From Acinetobacter brisouii (GTDB lineage Bacteria; Pseudomonadota; Gammaproteobacteria; Pseudomonadales; Moraxellaceae), in NCBI RefSeq assembly GCF_008993995.1, contig NZ_BKNN01000014.1, positions 1 to 56,019 of the forward strand: a stretch of 56,019 bases of DNA. The letters are read 5' to 3'. Shown one piece after another: positions 48,275 to 56,019 of this stretch. The stretch's first letter is position 1. Every line of letters starts with the position of its first letter. The notes beneath the pieces are model-generated. The model was not told where the DNA came from and made no database searches. It was given only the letters and a program-made list of their open reading frames with translations. The translations under genes and the position numbers were made by a program.

Positions 48275-49570
48275 TTAATGATCATGATGTAAATATTCAG
48301 GCTCTTTAGGCAATTTTAAACTACATAAAAAACAGATAATTAACATCACAATCACATAAATAAAGAAGGTATATTCATGCCCTGCTTGTTTAAATTGCAA
48401 AGCAACCGCAGGTGCTGAACCTCCAAAAATTGCATTTGCAACTGCATAAGAAAAACCAACACCCAACGCGCGCACATGGGGTGGGAACATTTCAGCCTTA
48501 ATCAAACCACTAATCGACGTATAAAAACTCAAGAGAAGCATAAGGAAAATAAGCAGCAAGGTGACGATCACAGGTGAACCACTAAAGGCGTGCATAGCGA
48601 TGACCATAACTGGATAAATACAGATCGCCAACGAAGCGCTAAAAATCAACATAGCTGCACGACGCCCAATACGGTCTGCAATTGCACCAAAAACAGGTTG
48701 TGCCAGCATGTAGGCAAATAATGCGACCGTCATCATATAACCTACTGTTTTTACATCAATTCCAAGACCAGTCAAATAGGTTTTCGAATATACAGTTAAC
48801 ACATAAAATGACAATGAACCTGCCGAGGTGTAACCGACAACCAGCAAGAATGATTGCCAGTGATTTTTAAAAAGTGCCTTTAGTGTTCCTGATTCTTGGT
48901 TGTGACTATCTTCATGAGATAGCGTTTCTTCCAAACGACTTCGTGCCAGTAAAGATAAAATTGCGGTAATTCCACCAATCACAAAAGGAATACGCCATCC
49001 GCCATCTTGTAACTGCTGTTCAGACATAAAAAATAATAGAACCACACCAAGCAAACTTGCTAAAAGCTGACCACCAGACAATGTCACATATTGAAATGAT
49101 GCATAAAATCCACGGTGTCCTTTTAAAGCAATTTCACTCATATAGGTTGCAACAGCACCATATTCCCCACCAACCGATAAACCTTGCAACAAACGCACTA
49201 AAAGCAATAAGAATGGTGCAACAATACCGACCTGCCCATAAGTGGGTAGCAGTGCAAATAAAAATGAACTCAGTGCCATCAAGCAAATTGAAATGACCAT
49301 TGAGCGTTTTCGACCATGTTTATCGGCAATGCGTCCAAACAACCAACTTCCGATGGGTCGCATGAAGAAGCTTGCAGCAAACACCCCCCAAACATAAATT
49401 TGTTTGGTTTCCGCCCCCATATCGGGTGAGGTTAATGCTTGCTGAAAATACACCGCAAATACAGCATAGATATAAAAATCAAACCACTCCACCAAGTTGC
49501 CTGAAGCAGCACCAACAATTCCAAAAATCCGTTTACGTTTTTCCTCTGCAGTATATTGTACGTCACTCAT
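48275..49570 (-). CDS. MFS transporter, KgtP-like (alpha-ketoglutarate permease family)
   Basis: A 431-residue transporter with 12 hydrophobic helices of the metabolite:proton symporter group. Near the start, GAASGNLVEWFDFYIYAVF and MRPIGSWLFGRIADKHGRK (MFS loop 2-3) closely follow E. coli KgtP. So do LLQGLSVGGEYGAVATYMSE and SISGLIKAEMFP. Likely substrate is alpha-ketoglutarate or a related dicarboxylate, taken up with protons. This fits a neighbourhood with pckG, but they are not one operon. The name is by similarity only. Confidence 0.87.
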   Translation of the reverse strand: MSDVQYTAEEKRKRIFGIVGAASGNLVEWFDFYIYAVFAVYFQQALTSPDMGAETKQIYVWGVFAASFFMRPIGSWLFGRIADKHGRKRSMVISICLMALSSFLFALLPTYGQVGIVAPFLLLLVRLLQGLSVGGEYGAVATYMSEIALKGHRGFYASFQYVTLSGGQLLASLLGVVLLFFMSEQQLQDGGWRIPFVIGGITAILSLLARSRLEETLSHEDSHNQESGTLKALFKNHWQSFLLVVGYTSAGSLSFYVLTVYSKTYLTGLGIDVKTVGYMMTVALFAYMLAQPVFGAIADRIGRRAAMLIFSASLAICIYPVMVIAMHAFSGSPVIVTLLLIFLMLLLSFYTSISGLIKAEMFPPHVRALGVGFSYAVANAIFGGSAPAVALQFKQAGHEYTFFIYVIVMLIICFLCSLKLPKEPEYLHHDH

Positions 49571-49851
49571 TACCTAACACTCCCTCGTGTATATTTCTAA
49601 AGTTGGTTTTCGCTTTCAACAGGATTTTTTGTTGTTATCTCGTCTATGATGAATGATTCAAACGAAATTAATCTTCCTTTTTAGTGATCCTAGCAACCTA
49701 AAATACAAATAGTTTATGTGAAAAATCCAATTTTATTTTGTATAAATATGTATAAAGTCAAGATGAATTATAGCGCAATATTTATGTTTATCTAATGAGT
49801 ATTACAGTGAGCTATGGCATACTGTGAAGAAATGACAAAAGGTCTAATCTC

Positions 49852-50280
49852 ATGAAAATGACATTGAAATTATTGGGTCTGAGCGCTTTTGCTCTTGGGC
49901 TAAGTGCCTGCCAAAACTTACCTCAAACTTACAATGGTAACTCAGGCTATCAAGTTGAAAGCAAAACTGAAAATAGCGCTATTATTAGTTACACACTTGC
50001 AATTCATGCCAATCAAGCAGCAAATCAAAATAAACTACAAAACACCTGCAAAAAAGTTTTAGGTGCAAACCAAAACTATAAAATTGATGTTCTCAGTAGC
50101 AATGAAATTGCAAATCCTGCAAACATGCCTATGAGCAATGCTGTACAAATCGGAAAAACGCATACTACTTTTGGTCTAAGTAATGCCAGCAATAGCAATG
50201 ATGACGATTATGCAATGCGTAGTGCCATGCAAACTCGACCAAATACACTGACTGTTGTTCGCTTCCGTTGTTCGATCTGA
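49852..50280 (+). CDS. Hypothetical lipoprotein
   Basis: A 142-residue precursor with a type II signal (LGLSAFALGLSAC, lipobox LSAC, Cys20). The mature protein is asparagine-rich with two further cysteines (NTCKKVLG and FRCSI), suggesting a disulfide. No family is recognised. It presumably sits in the outer or inner membrane facing the periplasm. Convergent with the methyltransferase gene. Confidence 0.78.
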   Translation: MKMTLKLLGLSAFALGLSACQNLPQTYNGNSGYQVESKTENSAIISYTLAIHANQAANQNKLQNTCKKVLGANQNYKIDVLSSNEIANPANMPMSNAVQIGKTHTTFGLSNASNSNDDDYAMRSAMQTRPNTLTVVRFRCSI

Positions 50281-50301
50281 TTTAAATCTAACAAGACGCT
50301 G

Positions 50302-50973
50302 TCAATTCAGCGTCTTGTAAAAACTGACATTGCGAAATTCTTTGGCTTCATCCAAATCTGGCCAAGTTGTCGCACTTCGCTCATCTATTTTTTGATATTG
50401 CGGATGACTGAAATTTTTAACCCGACTATCCGCTACCCATACCTCTGGGGCAAACTTTAAGAATTCATCCAAGAAAAAACGATTGCACTGGTCATACAGC
50501 ACATCTGCTGCCAATAACACATCAACTGGTTCAGCACGATAGAGATCATCCAAATATTCAAGCTCAACCTGATTCAGTGCTGCATTCTCCCGACAAGCGG
50601 CTAGGCTCACCGCATCTATATCACAACAGATGACACGTTTAGCTCCTGCCAATTTTGCAGCAATTGCCACTACACCTGAACCCGCACCAAAATCCAAGAC
50701 AACCTTGTCTTTGACGTGCTCAGGTTCTGCAAGTAGCCACTGTGCCATCGCCAGACCCGAAGCCCAGCAGAAAATCCAGTAAGGCGTGTCATTCCAGATC
50801 CGTTGAATTACCTCGTCGTCCAAACGTTCAGTTGGAAATACAGGAGGAATTAACCATAATGAAATTGGCGTATTGGGTAACTGCTGAGATTGTAAGTCAC
50901 AATTGGGAATAATCTGATGCAAAGCATCAAGCAAATATTCAGGGGCATTGGTCAATTGAAAGGTGCAGCTCAT
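50302..50973 (-). CDS. Class I SAM-dependent methyltransferase (ETFB/Nnt1-like)
   Basis: A 223-residue methyltransferase. Motif I is VVLDFGAGSGVVAIAAKLAGA, followed by the acid in VICCDIDAVSLAAC and VLLAADVLYDQ, a pattern of the protein-lysine methyltransferase group that includes ETF-beta and nicotinamide N-methyltransferase-like members. PYWIFCWASGLAMAQWLL before motif I is also typical. The substrate is unknown. ATG 50973 (MSCTFQL) is preferred; the ORF starts 5 codons earlier. It lies downstream of folD across a structured gap. Confidence 0.85.
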   Translation of the reverse strand: MSCTFQLTNAPEYLLDALHQIIPNCDLQSQQLPNTPISLWLIPPVFPTERLDDEVIQRIWNDTPYWIFCWASGLAMAQWLLAEPEHVKDKVVLDFGAGSGVVAIAAKLAGAKRVICCDIDAVSLAACRENAALNQVELEYLDDLYRAEPVDVLLAADVLYDQCNRFFLDEFLKFAPEVWVADSRVKNFSHPQYQKIDERSATTWPDLDEAKEFRNVSFYKTLN

Positions 50974-51017
50974 AAATAAGCTCAACAATTTATAATTAAT
51001 ATTCGATACGCGTTAAC

Positions 51018-51151
51018 GTCATCCGCAATTGTTCGAGGTGAGACTACATGAGATCGAAATGTTTCTGCGACTCGTCTAAAGCTAGACGGTAGCTAACGAG
51101 TTTTGCGGATGACAAATGGTTTTGGTTACTTTTCCCGAAAGAAAAGTAACC
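51018..51151. repeat. Structured repeat-like element between folD and the methyltransferase gene
   Basis: Three nested or adjacent structures are perfect. GTCATCCGCAA (51018-51028) pairs with TTGCGGATGAC (51104-51114). Inside them, CGTCTA / TAGACG (51074-51089) is framed by ACTCG / CGAGT. Next to them, GGTTACTTTTC / GAAAAGTAACC (51124-51151) forms an 11-bp stem. The base composition is less AT-rich than surrounding gaps. I recall similar hairpins in other Acinetobacter intergenic regions but could not check. Confidence 0.55.
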
Positions 51152-51201
51152 TACGAACTCCTAACATTTGCATCAAACGATAGGATGCTGTCGTAAATAA
51201 A

Positions 51202-52050
51202 TTAACCTAAAGCTTTTTCAGCAGCTTCAACGGTTTGACGAATCAAAGTTGTAATCGTCATCGGGCCAACACCACCTGGAACAGGCGTGTAAGCAGAAGC
51301 AATGTCTTCAATACCTTGTAATTGGATATCGCCAACACCGCCGCCATCACGCGGGTGGAAGCCAGCATCTACGACAACCGCGCCTTGCTTGATCCAGTCT
51401 TTTTGAATCAATTCAGCTTTACCTACAGCACCCACCACGATGTCGGCTTGTTTAACCAAGTCAGCTAAGTTTTGAGTACGTGAATGGCAAATCGTGACTG
51501 TTGCATTGGCTTGAAGTAGCATCATCGCCATTGGTTTACCCAAAATTGCAGAACGACCAACAACAACGGCGTGTTTACCCGCAATTTCAATGTTGTTTGC
51601 TTGCAAGATGGTCATGATCCCCGCTGGTGTTGCTGAACCATAAGCAGCTTCACCCATCGCCATACGACCAAAACCAAGACAAGTAACCCCATCAACGTCT
51701 TTTGCAAGGCTAATGGCATCAAAACATGCACGTTCATCAATTTGCGCAGGCACTGGGTGCTGCAACAAAATACCGTGAACATCAGGATTTGCATTTAATT
51801 TTTCAATTTCAGCCAACAACTGTTCAGTTGTGGTTTCTTGTGGCAATTCAATTTTCAATGAATCCATGCCCACACGGCGGCATGCATTGCCTTTCATGCG
51901 TACATAAGTTGCCGATGCACCATCATCCCCAACTAAAATTGTTGCCAAAATCGGAGTACGACCTGATTTTTGTTTCAACACTTCAACACGTGCAAATAAA
52001 TCTGCTTCAATTTGCTTTGCTAACGCTTTTCCATCTAATACCAATGCCAC
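51202..52050 (-). CDS. folD: Methylenetetrahydrofolate dehydrogenase / cyclohydrolase
   Basis: FolD (282 aa) is the bifunctional enzyme that interconverts 5,10-methylene- and 10-formyl-tetrahydrofolate with NADP. Signatures: [14 protein letters not shown] (substrate lysine and Y), [33 protein letters not shown] and [13 protein letters not shown] 52050 (starting [10 protein letters not shown]) is used because GGAGA sits seven bases before it and matches known Acinetobacter starts as I remember them; no ATG start fits. Confidence 0.96.
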   Translation of the reverse strand: MALVLDGKALAKQIEADLFARVEVLKQKSGRTPILATILVGDDGASATYVRMKGNACRRVGMDSLKIELPQETTTEQLLAEIEKLNANPDVHGILLQHPVPAQIDERACFDAISLAKDVDGVTCLGFGRMAMGEAAYGSATPAGIMTILQANNIEIAGKHAVVVGRSAILGKPMAMMLLQANATVTICHSRTQNLADLVKQADIVVGAVGKAELIQKDWIKQGAVVVDAGFHPRDGGGVGDIQLQGIEDIASAYTPVPGGVGPMTITTLIRQTVEAAEKALG

Positions 52051-52160
52051 AATACGTCTCCACAGGCTGATATCAATCAATTTCGCAAATAATACATGAT
52101 TATTTGCCCAATTTTATTTTAGATGTTGATTTTATGTGCATATCCACTGAATTCCCTATT

Positions 52161-52188
52161 GTTTTTTTTTAAAAGATTGCTAATATGT
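52161..52188 (+). promoter_or_regulatory. Promoter of tRNA-Cys and tRNA-Leu
   Basis: TTGTTT (52161-52166) and TAATAT (52183-52188) with a 16-base spacer, about 15 bases before tRNA-Cys. Confidence 0.6.
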
Positions 52189-52203
52189 GCATCACCAAGA
52201 CAA

Positions 52204-52277
52204 GGCGGGGTGGCAGAGTGGTCATGCAGCGGACTGCAACTCCGTGGACGCCGGTTCGATTCCGACCTCCGCCTCCA
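52204..52277 (+). tRNA. tRNA-Cys(GCA)
   Basis: A 74-base cloverleaf: acceptor GGCGGGG with CTCCGCC, anticodon loop CTGCAAC (GCA), T loop TTCGATT, encoded CCA end. Transcribed with tRNA-Leu 11 bases downstream. Confidence 0.97.
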
Positions 52278-52288
52278 ATCTTGGTCAA

Positions 52289-52374
52289 GCCCGGGTGGTG
52301 AAATAGGTAGACACAGGGGATTTAAAATCCCCCGCCCACAAAGCGTGCCGGTTCGAGTCCGGCCCCGGGCACCA
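52289..52374 (+). tRNA. tRNA-Leu(UAA)
   Basis: An 86-base class II tRNA: acceptor GCCCGGG with CCCGGGC, anticodon stem GGGGA / TCCCC with TAA anticodon, T loop TTCGAGT, encoded ACCA end. An inverted copy of its last bases lies just downstream (see findings). Confidence 0.97.
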
Positions 52375-52408
52375 TTTTAAGACTGTTAAAATGGTGCAAA
52401 TAAAGAAT

Positions 52409-52429
52409 CCAGCGAAAGCTGGTTTTTTT
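52409..52429 (+). terminator. Terminator of the tRNA-Cys-Leu unit
   Basis: CCAGC / GCTGG stem with a GAAA tetraloop and T7. Confidence 0.9.
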
Positions 52430-52475
52430 ATGCCTGAAATTTCATTTATAGTGTTTCAAATATTAAAAAAGCGAC

Positions 52476-52982
52476 TTAAAGTCGCTCTACAAATAAAATT
52501 CCATTCAGATGATCTATTTCATGTTGCACAATCCGTGCAGGAAAACCTTCATAAGATTGTTCAATCTGCTCACCTTGTACAGTGAAATAACGTACCTTAA
52601 CCACATAAGCACGCTCTACCTGCCCTCTTTGCTCAGGTACGCTCAAACACCCCTCTTCACCAAAACAGGTTTCAGTTGAATATTCAATAATTTCAGGGTT
52701 AATCATGGTCACGGCAGGCATTTCAGGTGCATCTGGATAACGCGGATTTGGACGAGAAGCCACAATAATCACTCGTTTCGAGACATAAACCTGTGGCGCA
52801 GCAATTCCAACACCATGACGCTCTAGCATAGTCGCTTGCAGTGCGAGAGCTAGCTGCTCAAGCCATGCCGAATTAAACTCATTTTGTGCAACAGATGCCG
52901 CTTTGAATGTGAGAATTTCCTCACCACGTTGAGCAATAGGTAAGACTACAGACACCTTTTCTTCCTCAAAATTTATTTTCAT
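52476..52982 (-). CDS. def: Peptide deformylase
   Basis: Def (168 aa) removes the formyl group from nascent proteins using ferrous iron or nickel. All three motifs are present: GVGIAAPQ (about residues 57-64), EEGCLSVP (metal cysteine) and HEIDHL (His154, Glu155, His158). The proline- and arginine-rich VASRPNPRYPDAPEMPAV insert before motif 2 places it outside the fmt-linked main type, so it may be an additional copy; no fmt is adjacent. Divergent from the small membrane gene at 53034. Confidence 0.93.
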   Translation of the reverse strand: MKINFEEEKVSVVLPIAQRGEEILTFKAASVAQNEFNSAWLEQLALALQATMLERHGVGIAAPQVYVSKRVIIVASRPNPRYPDAPEMPAVTMINPEIIEYSTETCFGEEGCLSVPEQRGQVERAYVVKVRYFTVQGEQIEQSYEGFPARIVQHEIDHLNGILFVERL

Positions 52983-53033
52983 TTCAGATCATTCAGCTTA
53001 ACATAAGCAAAAATCAATACAGCAGATTGACAT

Positions 53034-53237
53034 ATGAATGCAACGCAGCTTTTTCTTGGGGTCATTTTTAGCTCAATCGGCTTAGGTTATTTTATGTATG
53101 GCAAGAAGCAGCAGCGTACTGTACCACTGGTCTGTGGCATTGGCTTAATGGTGTATTCTTATTTCTTTGATAGCAACCTCCCCATTATTGGTATCGGTTG
53201 CATTTTAAGTATTATTCCCTACTTCCTTAGAGCCTAG
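53034..53237 (+). CDS. Small hypothetical membrane protein
   Basis: A 67-residue protein with three short hydrophobic segments (about residues 5-22, 28-44 and 48-64), separated by a positively charged GKKQQR loop. No family is named here. It overlaps the convergent phzF-type gene by 4 bases at the stop codons. Function unknown. Confidence 0.7.
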   Translation: MNATQLFLGVIFSSIGLGYFMYGKKQQRTVPLVCGIGLMVYSYFFDSNLPIIGIGCILSIIPYFLRA

Positions 53238-54058
53238 ATAAACAGCTCACCAATCATATAGAGTTTGGCATAACCCGAAACTTCAATACGTTCATCATTT
53301 AAAATACGGCAGAACAACTCGCCACCACGCGCTGATGCCTGATACGCCACCAATTCCGTTTTACCAAGTTTTTCAGCCCATAACGGTACAATTGCGGTAT
53401 GAATAGAACCTGTCACAGGATCTTCATTAACCCCGATATCTGGCGCAAAATAACGTGAAATACAGTCATAAGCATATTCGCCTGCATAATTTGCTGTCAC
53501 AGCAACATCTAAACTGGGTGCTTCCATCGCAGCGCGCATATCACCTAAAGCTTTCAGCTTTAAAAAATCAACCTCTAAGTCCAGTACATCTTGTGCAGAA
53601 TCAAGTTCAACCACATAAGCCTGTGCATTGACATACACCGCCTGAATCGGTTTGTTCAGAGCTTCATTTAAAAGTTCTGGATATTCTTCTAGATACTCAG
53701 GTTTACGAATTGGAAAATTCATATTGATTTTTCCATCTGCTGCCTGAGACACATAAAATGTTCCCAATTCTTTGACTTCAAACTCAATTTCTGTTGCCTG
53801 TGTATATTCACGAAATAATACAAAGGCACTTGCCAAAGTGGCATGTCCACAAAATGCCACCTCAGCCGCAGGTGTAAACCAACGAATTTCATAATGTTTA
53901 TCATCAATTCGTTTTACAAATGCGGTTTCAGAAAGGTTATTTTCCAGCGCAATATTTTGCATGAGTTCATCTGACAACCATTCATTTTGCACAATGACCG
54001 CCGCAGGATTACCTTGAAATAATTGTTGGCTAAAGGCATCCACTTGATAAATTTTCAT
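53234..54058 (-). CDS. PhzF family isomerase
   Basis: A 274-residue protein of the PhzF/diaminopimelate-epimerase fold. The catalytic glutamate region is ALENNLSETAFV, the FCGHATLA motif is intact (VAFCGHATLASAFVLF), and the second lobe has GVNEDPVTGSIH, both hallmark motifs. No phenazine genes are near, so it probably acts on another small substrate. Normal length. Convergent with the small membrane protein. Confidence 0.92.
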   Translation of the reverse strand: MKIYQVDAFSQQLFQGNPAAVIVQNEWLSDELMQNIALENNLSETAFVKRIDDKHYEIRWFTPAAEVAFCGHATLASAFVLFREYTQATEIEFEVKELGTFYVSQAADGKINMNFPIRKPEYLEEYPELLNEALNKPIQAVYVNAQAYVVELDSAQDVLDLEVDFLKLKALGDMRAAMEAPSLDVAVTANYAGEYAYDCISRYFAPDIGVNEDPVTGSIHTAIVPLWAEKLGKTELVAYQASARGGELFCRILNDERIEVSGYAKLYMIGELFI

Positions 54059-54163
54059 TGTTTTACATTCTCTATATAGACTTAATCTGTTGATGAATCA
54101 CACAATCTTTTATTGTGATTGAATACATTTCTTTTTAACCTAATCTTAGATGATTGTCACTTT

Positions 54164-54763
54164 ATGAATTTTTCAAATCTCCACTTTAAAAGTGTACCTC
54201 TCGAGAAAGCCTACCGTTTGTTGACACATGGTGCGACAGTATTAGTTTCTTCACAACACGAACAACAATGTGATGTCATGGCAGCAGCATGGGCTTGTGC
54301 ACTGGAGTTTAAACCTGCCAAAGTCAGCGTAGTTCTCGATAAAAGCACCATGACCCGCAAAATCATTGAGCAATCGGGTTATTTTGTTTTACAGATTCCA
54401 ACCTATAAACAAATTGATATGGTCTATCAGCTTGGTACAACCAGCTTGCATGACACACCCAACAAACTAGAATTAAGTGGTGTAGAATTATTTTATCTAG
54501 ATGATACAAAACAACCACTTGTTGCAGGTTGTTCTGCATGGCTCGTTTGTAAACTGATTTCTGAACCCCACAATCAACAAGCGCATGATTTATTTATTGG
54601 AGAAGTCATCAGTGCATGGGCAGATGAGCGTATTTTTCGTGATGGACACTGGCACTTTGAAGACGCCGATCCTGAATGGCGCAGCCTGCATCATGTCGCA
54701 GGTGGAAATTTTTATCTGATTGGTGAACCTGTCAGCGTAGCTGATCGGCTCAATTCACCTTAA
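54164..54763 (+). CDS. Flavin reductase-like domain protein
   Basis: A 199-residue protein of the FMN-binding split-barrel family. It has the start-of-domain THGATVLVSSQH, WACALEFKPAKVSVVLDKSTMTRKIIEQSGYFVLQIP, and SAWLVCKLI late in the fold. Members are either flavin reductases or flavoproteins of unknown role. ATG 54164 (MNFSNLHFKSVPLEKA) is chosen; the earlier start at 54119 is not supported by an RBS. The preceding gene is divergent. Confidence 0.83.
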   Translation: MNFSNLHFKSVPLEKAYRLLTHGATVLVSSQHEQQCDVMAAAWACALEFKPAKVSVVLDKSTMTRKIIEQSGYFVLQIPTYKQIDMVYQLGTTSLHDTPNKLELSGVELFYLDDTKQPLVAGCSAWLVCKLISEPHNQQAHDLFIGEVISAWADERIFRDGHWHFEDADPEWRSLHHVAGGNFYLIGEPVSVADRLNSP

Positions 54764-54772
54764 AATGAGAAA

Positions 54773-54791
54773 ACCTCGCAAAGTGCGAGGT
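54773..54791. terminator. Hairpin after the flavin reductase-like gene
   Basis: Perfect 8-bp stem ACCTCGCA / TGCGAGGT with a 3-base loop, 9 bases past the stop. The T run is weak, so it is a modest terminator. Confidence 0.55.
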
Positions 54792-55058
54792 AACTTCAAG
54801 CATTGAGTGATCCATCTGAATTGCATTCGTATAAATGCAGAATGAAGCGCTAAGCGCCTAACTTTAAATCACTCTCGGTCAGACAATTTAACCAATTTAA
54901 AAAATAATTGCCGTGAAGCAATACTTTCACGCCTTCTTATCGCATAATAGGCGCATCAAATTAATTCCTTTTTGAGATTTATGCAAGAAACTATCGATTT
55001 CCTGCCTTCATCAATCTCAATGTTTCCTGTGGTTCCCTGAAAGAAGAAGTCATTTTTT

Positions 55059-55847
55059 ATGAAAATTGTCATTCTCAATAAACCTTATGACGTCCTCTCC
55101 CAGTTTCGCAAAGACGAAGCACACATGACGGTGTCTGACTTTGTCGATGATCCAACTTTACGTATAGCAGGTCGTCTCGATATGGACTCTGAAGGATTGG
55201 TGTTTTTAACCGATCACGGTGGTCTAAATCAGTTCATTACCAACCCTGCAAACAAAAAATACAAAACTTATTTAGTTCAAGTTGATGGTGATATTTCTGA
55301 AGAAGCTTTGGAGAAATTACGCCAAGGTATTGAACTCAATGATGGGATGACGCTTCCTGCTAAAGCCGAAAAAGTGGCTGAACCTGACTGGCTATGGGAA
55401 CGTACTCCACCTGTACGTTACCGAGCAAATATTCCAACCTCTTGGGTTGAAATCTCAATTTGTGAAGGTCGTAACCGTCAAGTCCGTCGCATGACGTCTG
55501 CTGTTGGTTTCCCGACTTTACGTTTGATTCGTACCAAAATTGGTTCTATTGACTTGATACAACTTGGTTTACTTCCTGGTGAAACCAAAGAAATTGAGCC
55601 GCTGCTTTACTCTGACTTTAAAGATGTTCCTGCTGAACAGCCTTATCGTTCACGCTCTTATGTGAAAAAACCCGGGGGTACAGGCGGCAAACCAATGGTT
55701 CGCAAGAACAAAGATGGTTCACCGAAAAAGTCAGGTACAAAACGTATTTGGCAAATGGATGAAAGCGAAAAACCACGTCGTAAAACCAATGGAACAACCC
55801 GTCCAAATACCAAAGCGCCACGCGGTCGTAACCGTAATGGTCGTTAA
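55059..55847 (+). CDS. rluE: 23S rRNA pseudouridine(2457) synthase RluE-like
   Basis: A 262-residue pseudouridine synthase of the RsuA/RluB/E/F group. The catalytic aspartate is in AGRLDMDSEGLVFLT (Asp41). KYKTYLVQVDGD, EPDWLWERTPPVR and EGRNRQVRRMTSAVGFPTLR match RluE as I know it. A C-terminal tail of about 70 residues, rich in lysine, arginine, glycine and proline, is longer than in E. coli RluE and looks disordered and RNA-binding. Monocistronic, with its own terminator. Confidence 0.93.
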   Translation: MKIVILNKPYDVLSQFRKDEAHMTVSDFVDDPTLRIAGRLDMDSEGLVFLTDHGGLNQFITNPANKKYKTYLVQVDGDISEEALEKLRQGIELNDGMTLPAKAEKVAEPDWLWERTPPVRYRANIPTSWVEISICEGRNRQVRRMTSAVGFPTLRLIRTKIGSIDLIQLGLLPGETKEIEPLLYSDFKDVPAEQPYRSRSYVKKPGGTGGKPMVRKNKDGSPKKSGTKRIWQMDESEKPRRKTNGTTRPNTKAPRGRNRNGR

Positions 55848-55863
55848 GATTTGATATAAAAAT

Positions 55864-55888
55864 AAAGCTCACGACAGTGGGCTTTTTT
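55864..55888 (+). terminator. Terminator after rluE
   Basis: AAAGCTCAC / GTGGGCTTT stem (one wobble pair), GACA loop, T6 tail. Confidence 0.85.
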
Positions 55889-55906
55889 AATAAGGAGCTT
55901 AGGAAG

Positions 55907-56019
55907 TTAAAGAGGATTATTACGGAGTAATTTAAGCAAATCGAGGTATAAATTATCATGCCGATGATTGAAGCGATACTCCGTTTCTTTAAGATGCAAA
56001 TAAAACATCCTTTTCTCAA
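55907..56019 (-). CDS. Transposase C-terminus, IS1595/ISXO2-like (partial, cut by window edge)
   Basis: On the minus strand the last 36 codons before TAA 55907 read EKRMFYLHLKETEYRFN and continue RHDNLYLDLLKLLRNNPL. The pattern HLKE-x-E-x-RFN-x-R followed by LLK-LLR-x-PL is the typical end of ISXO2-like DDE transposases of the IS1595 family. The rest lies beyond the window, so intactness is unknown. Its downstream end nearly abuts the rluE terminator. Confidence 0.7.
   Translation of the reverse strand, partial: EKRMFYLHLKETEYRFNHRHDNLYLDLLKLLRNNPL

Noticed and set aside
55618-56019. Minus-strand ORF of 133 codons at the right edge
   Set aside because: It mainly overlaps rluE in antisense and uses a different frame from the transposase tail, which better explains the last 113 bases.

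Overview
The window reads as ordinary chromosome of an Acinetobacter species (Gammaproteobacteria, Moraxellaceae). The DNA is AT-rich with densely packed genes and short gaps. Many products resemble Acinetobacter proteins as I remember them (MnmA, TtcA, HtpX, FolD, the CydP-CydA-CydB-CydX-YbgE set, GTP-type PckG). Gene order also fits: nudJ-mnmA-hflD-purB, rnd-ycgL, and surE-nlpD without an adjacent rpoS. The genus call is inference from content, not a search result.

Layout. 1-3400: complete cytochrome bd oxidase operon with three small accessory proteins. 3400-7850: a nitroreductase, ftsY, two small membrane proteins, a single-Sel1-repeat protein and a tandem pair of CBS-domain proteins. 7870-15500: a long minus-strand block holding a stand-alone divergent trpB, a VWA (CoxE-like) and MoxR ATPase pair, a membrane protein, ycgL, rnd, recR, ybaB and metZ. 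15500-26000: mixed metabolic and housekeeping genes (beta-hydroxyacid dehydrogenase, YARHG-like protein, HIT protein, GST, trmB, DUF2520 protein, grxD, argD, a LysR regulator, nlpD, surE), with an IS4-family transposase relic near 17.7 kb. 26000-34000: two paralogous small secreted proteins, dacC, a gamma-carbonic-anhydrase-like protein, then nudJ-mnmA-hflD-purB and two membrane proteins. 34000-41000: pirin, htpX, two SLT-type lytic transglycosylases, ttcA preceded by a cluster of DnaA boxes, an SCP2 protein and a GreB-type factor. 41000-47600: tRNA-Ser(UGA), groES-groEL under a recognisable heat-shock promoter, a phosphoesterase plus lipid-kinase pair, and pckG. 47600-56019: a MITE-like element, a KgtP-type transporter, a lipoprotein, a methyltransferase, a structured repeat-like element, folD, tRNA-Cys and tRNA-Leu, def, a PhzF protein, a flavin-reductase-like protein, rluE, and the 3' tail of an IS1595/ISXO2-like transposase cut by the window edge.

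How genes work together: the cyd operon builds one respiratory complex. mnmA, ttcA, trmB and rluE modify tRNA or rRNA, and def and folD supply the deformylation and one-carbon ends of translation and metabolism. dacC, nlpD, slt and mltF act on peptidoglycan. groES/groEL, htpX and ftsY serve protein folding and membrane protein quality.

I see no clear new multi-gene defence or biosynthetic system, and no CRISPR array or prophage. The most interesting signals are non-coding or relic: the DnaA-box cluster (37114-37148), the MITE-like element (47671-47808), the structured element (51018-51151), the inverted copy of the tRNA-Leu 3' end (52370-52396), two transposase remnants, and possible leader or operator structures before pckG, pirin, trmB and a secreted-protein gene.
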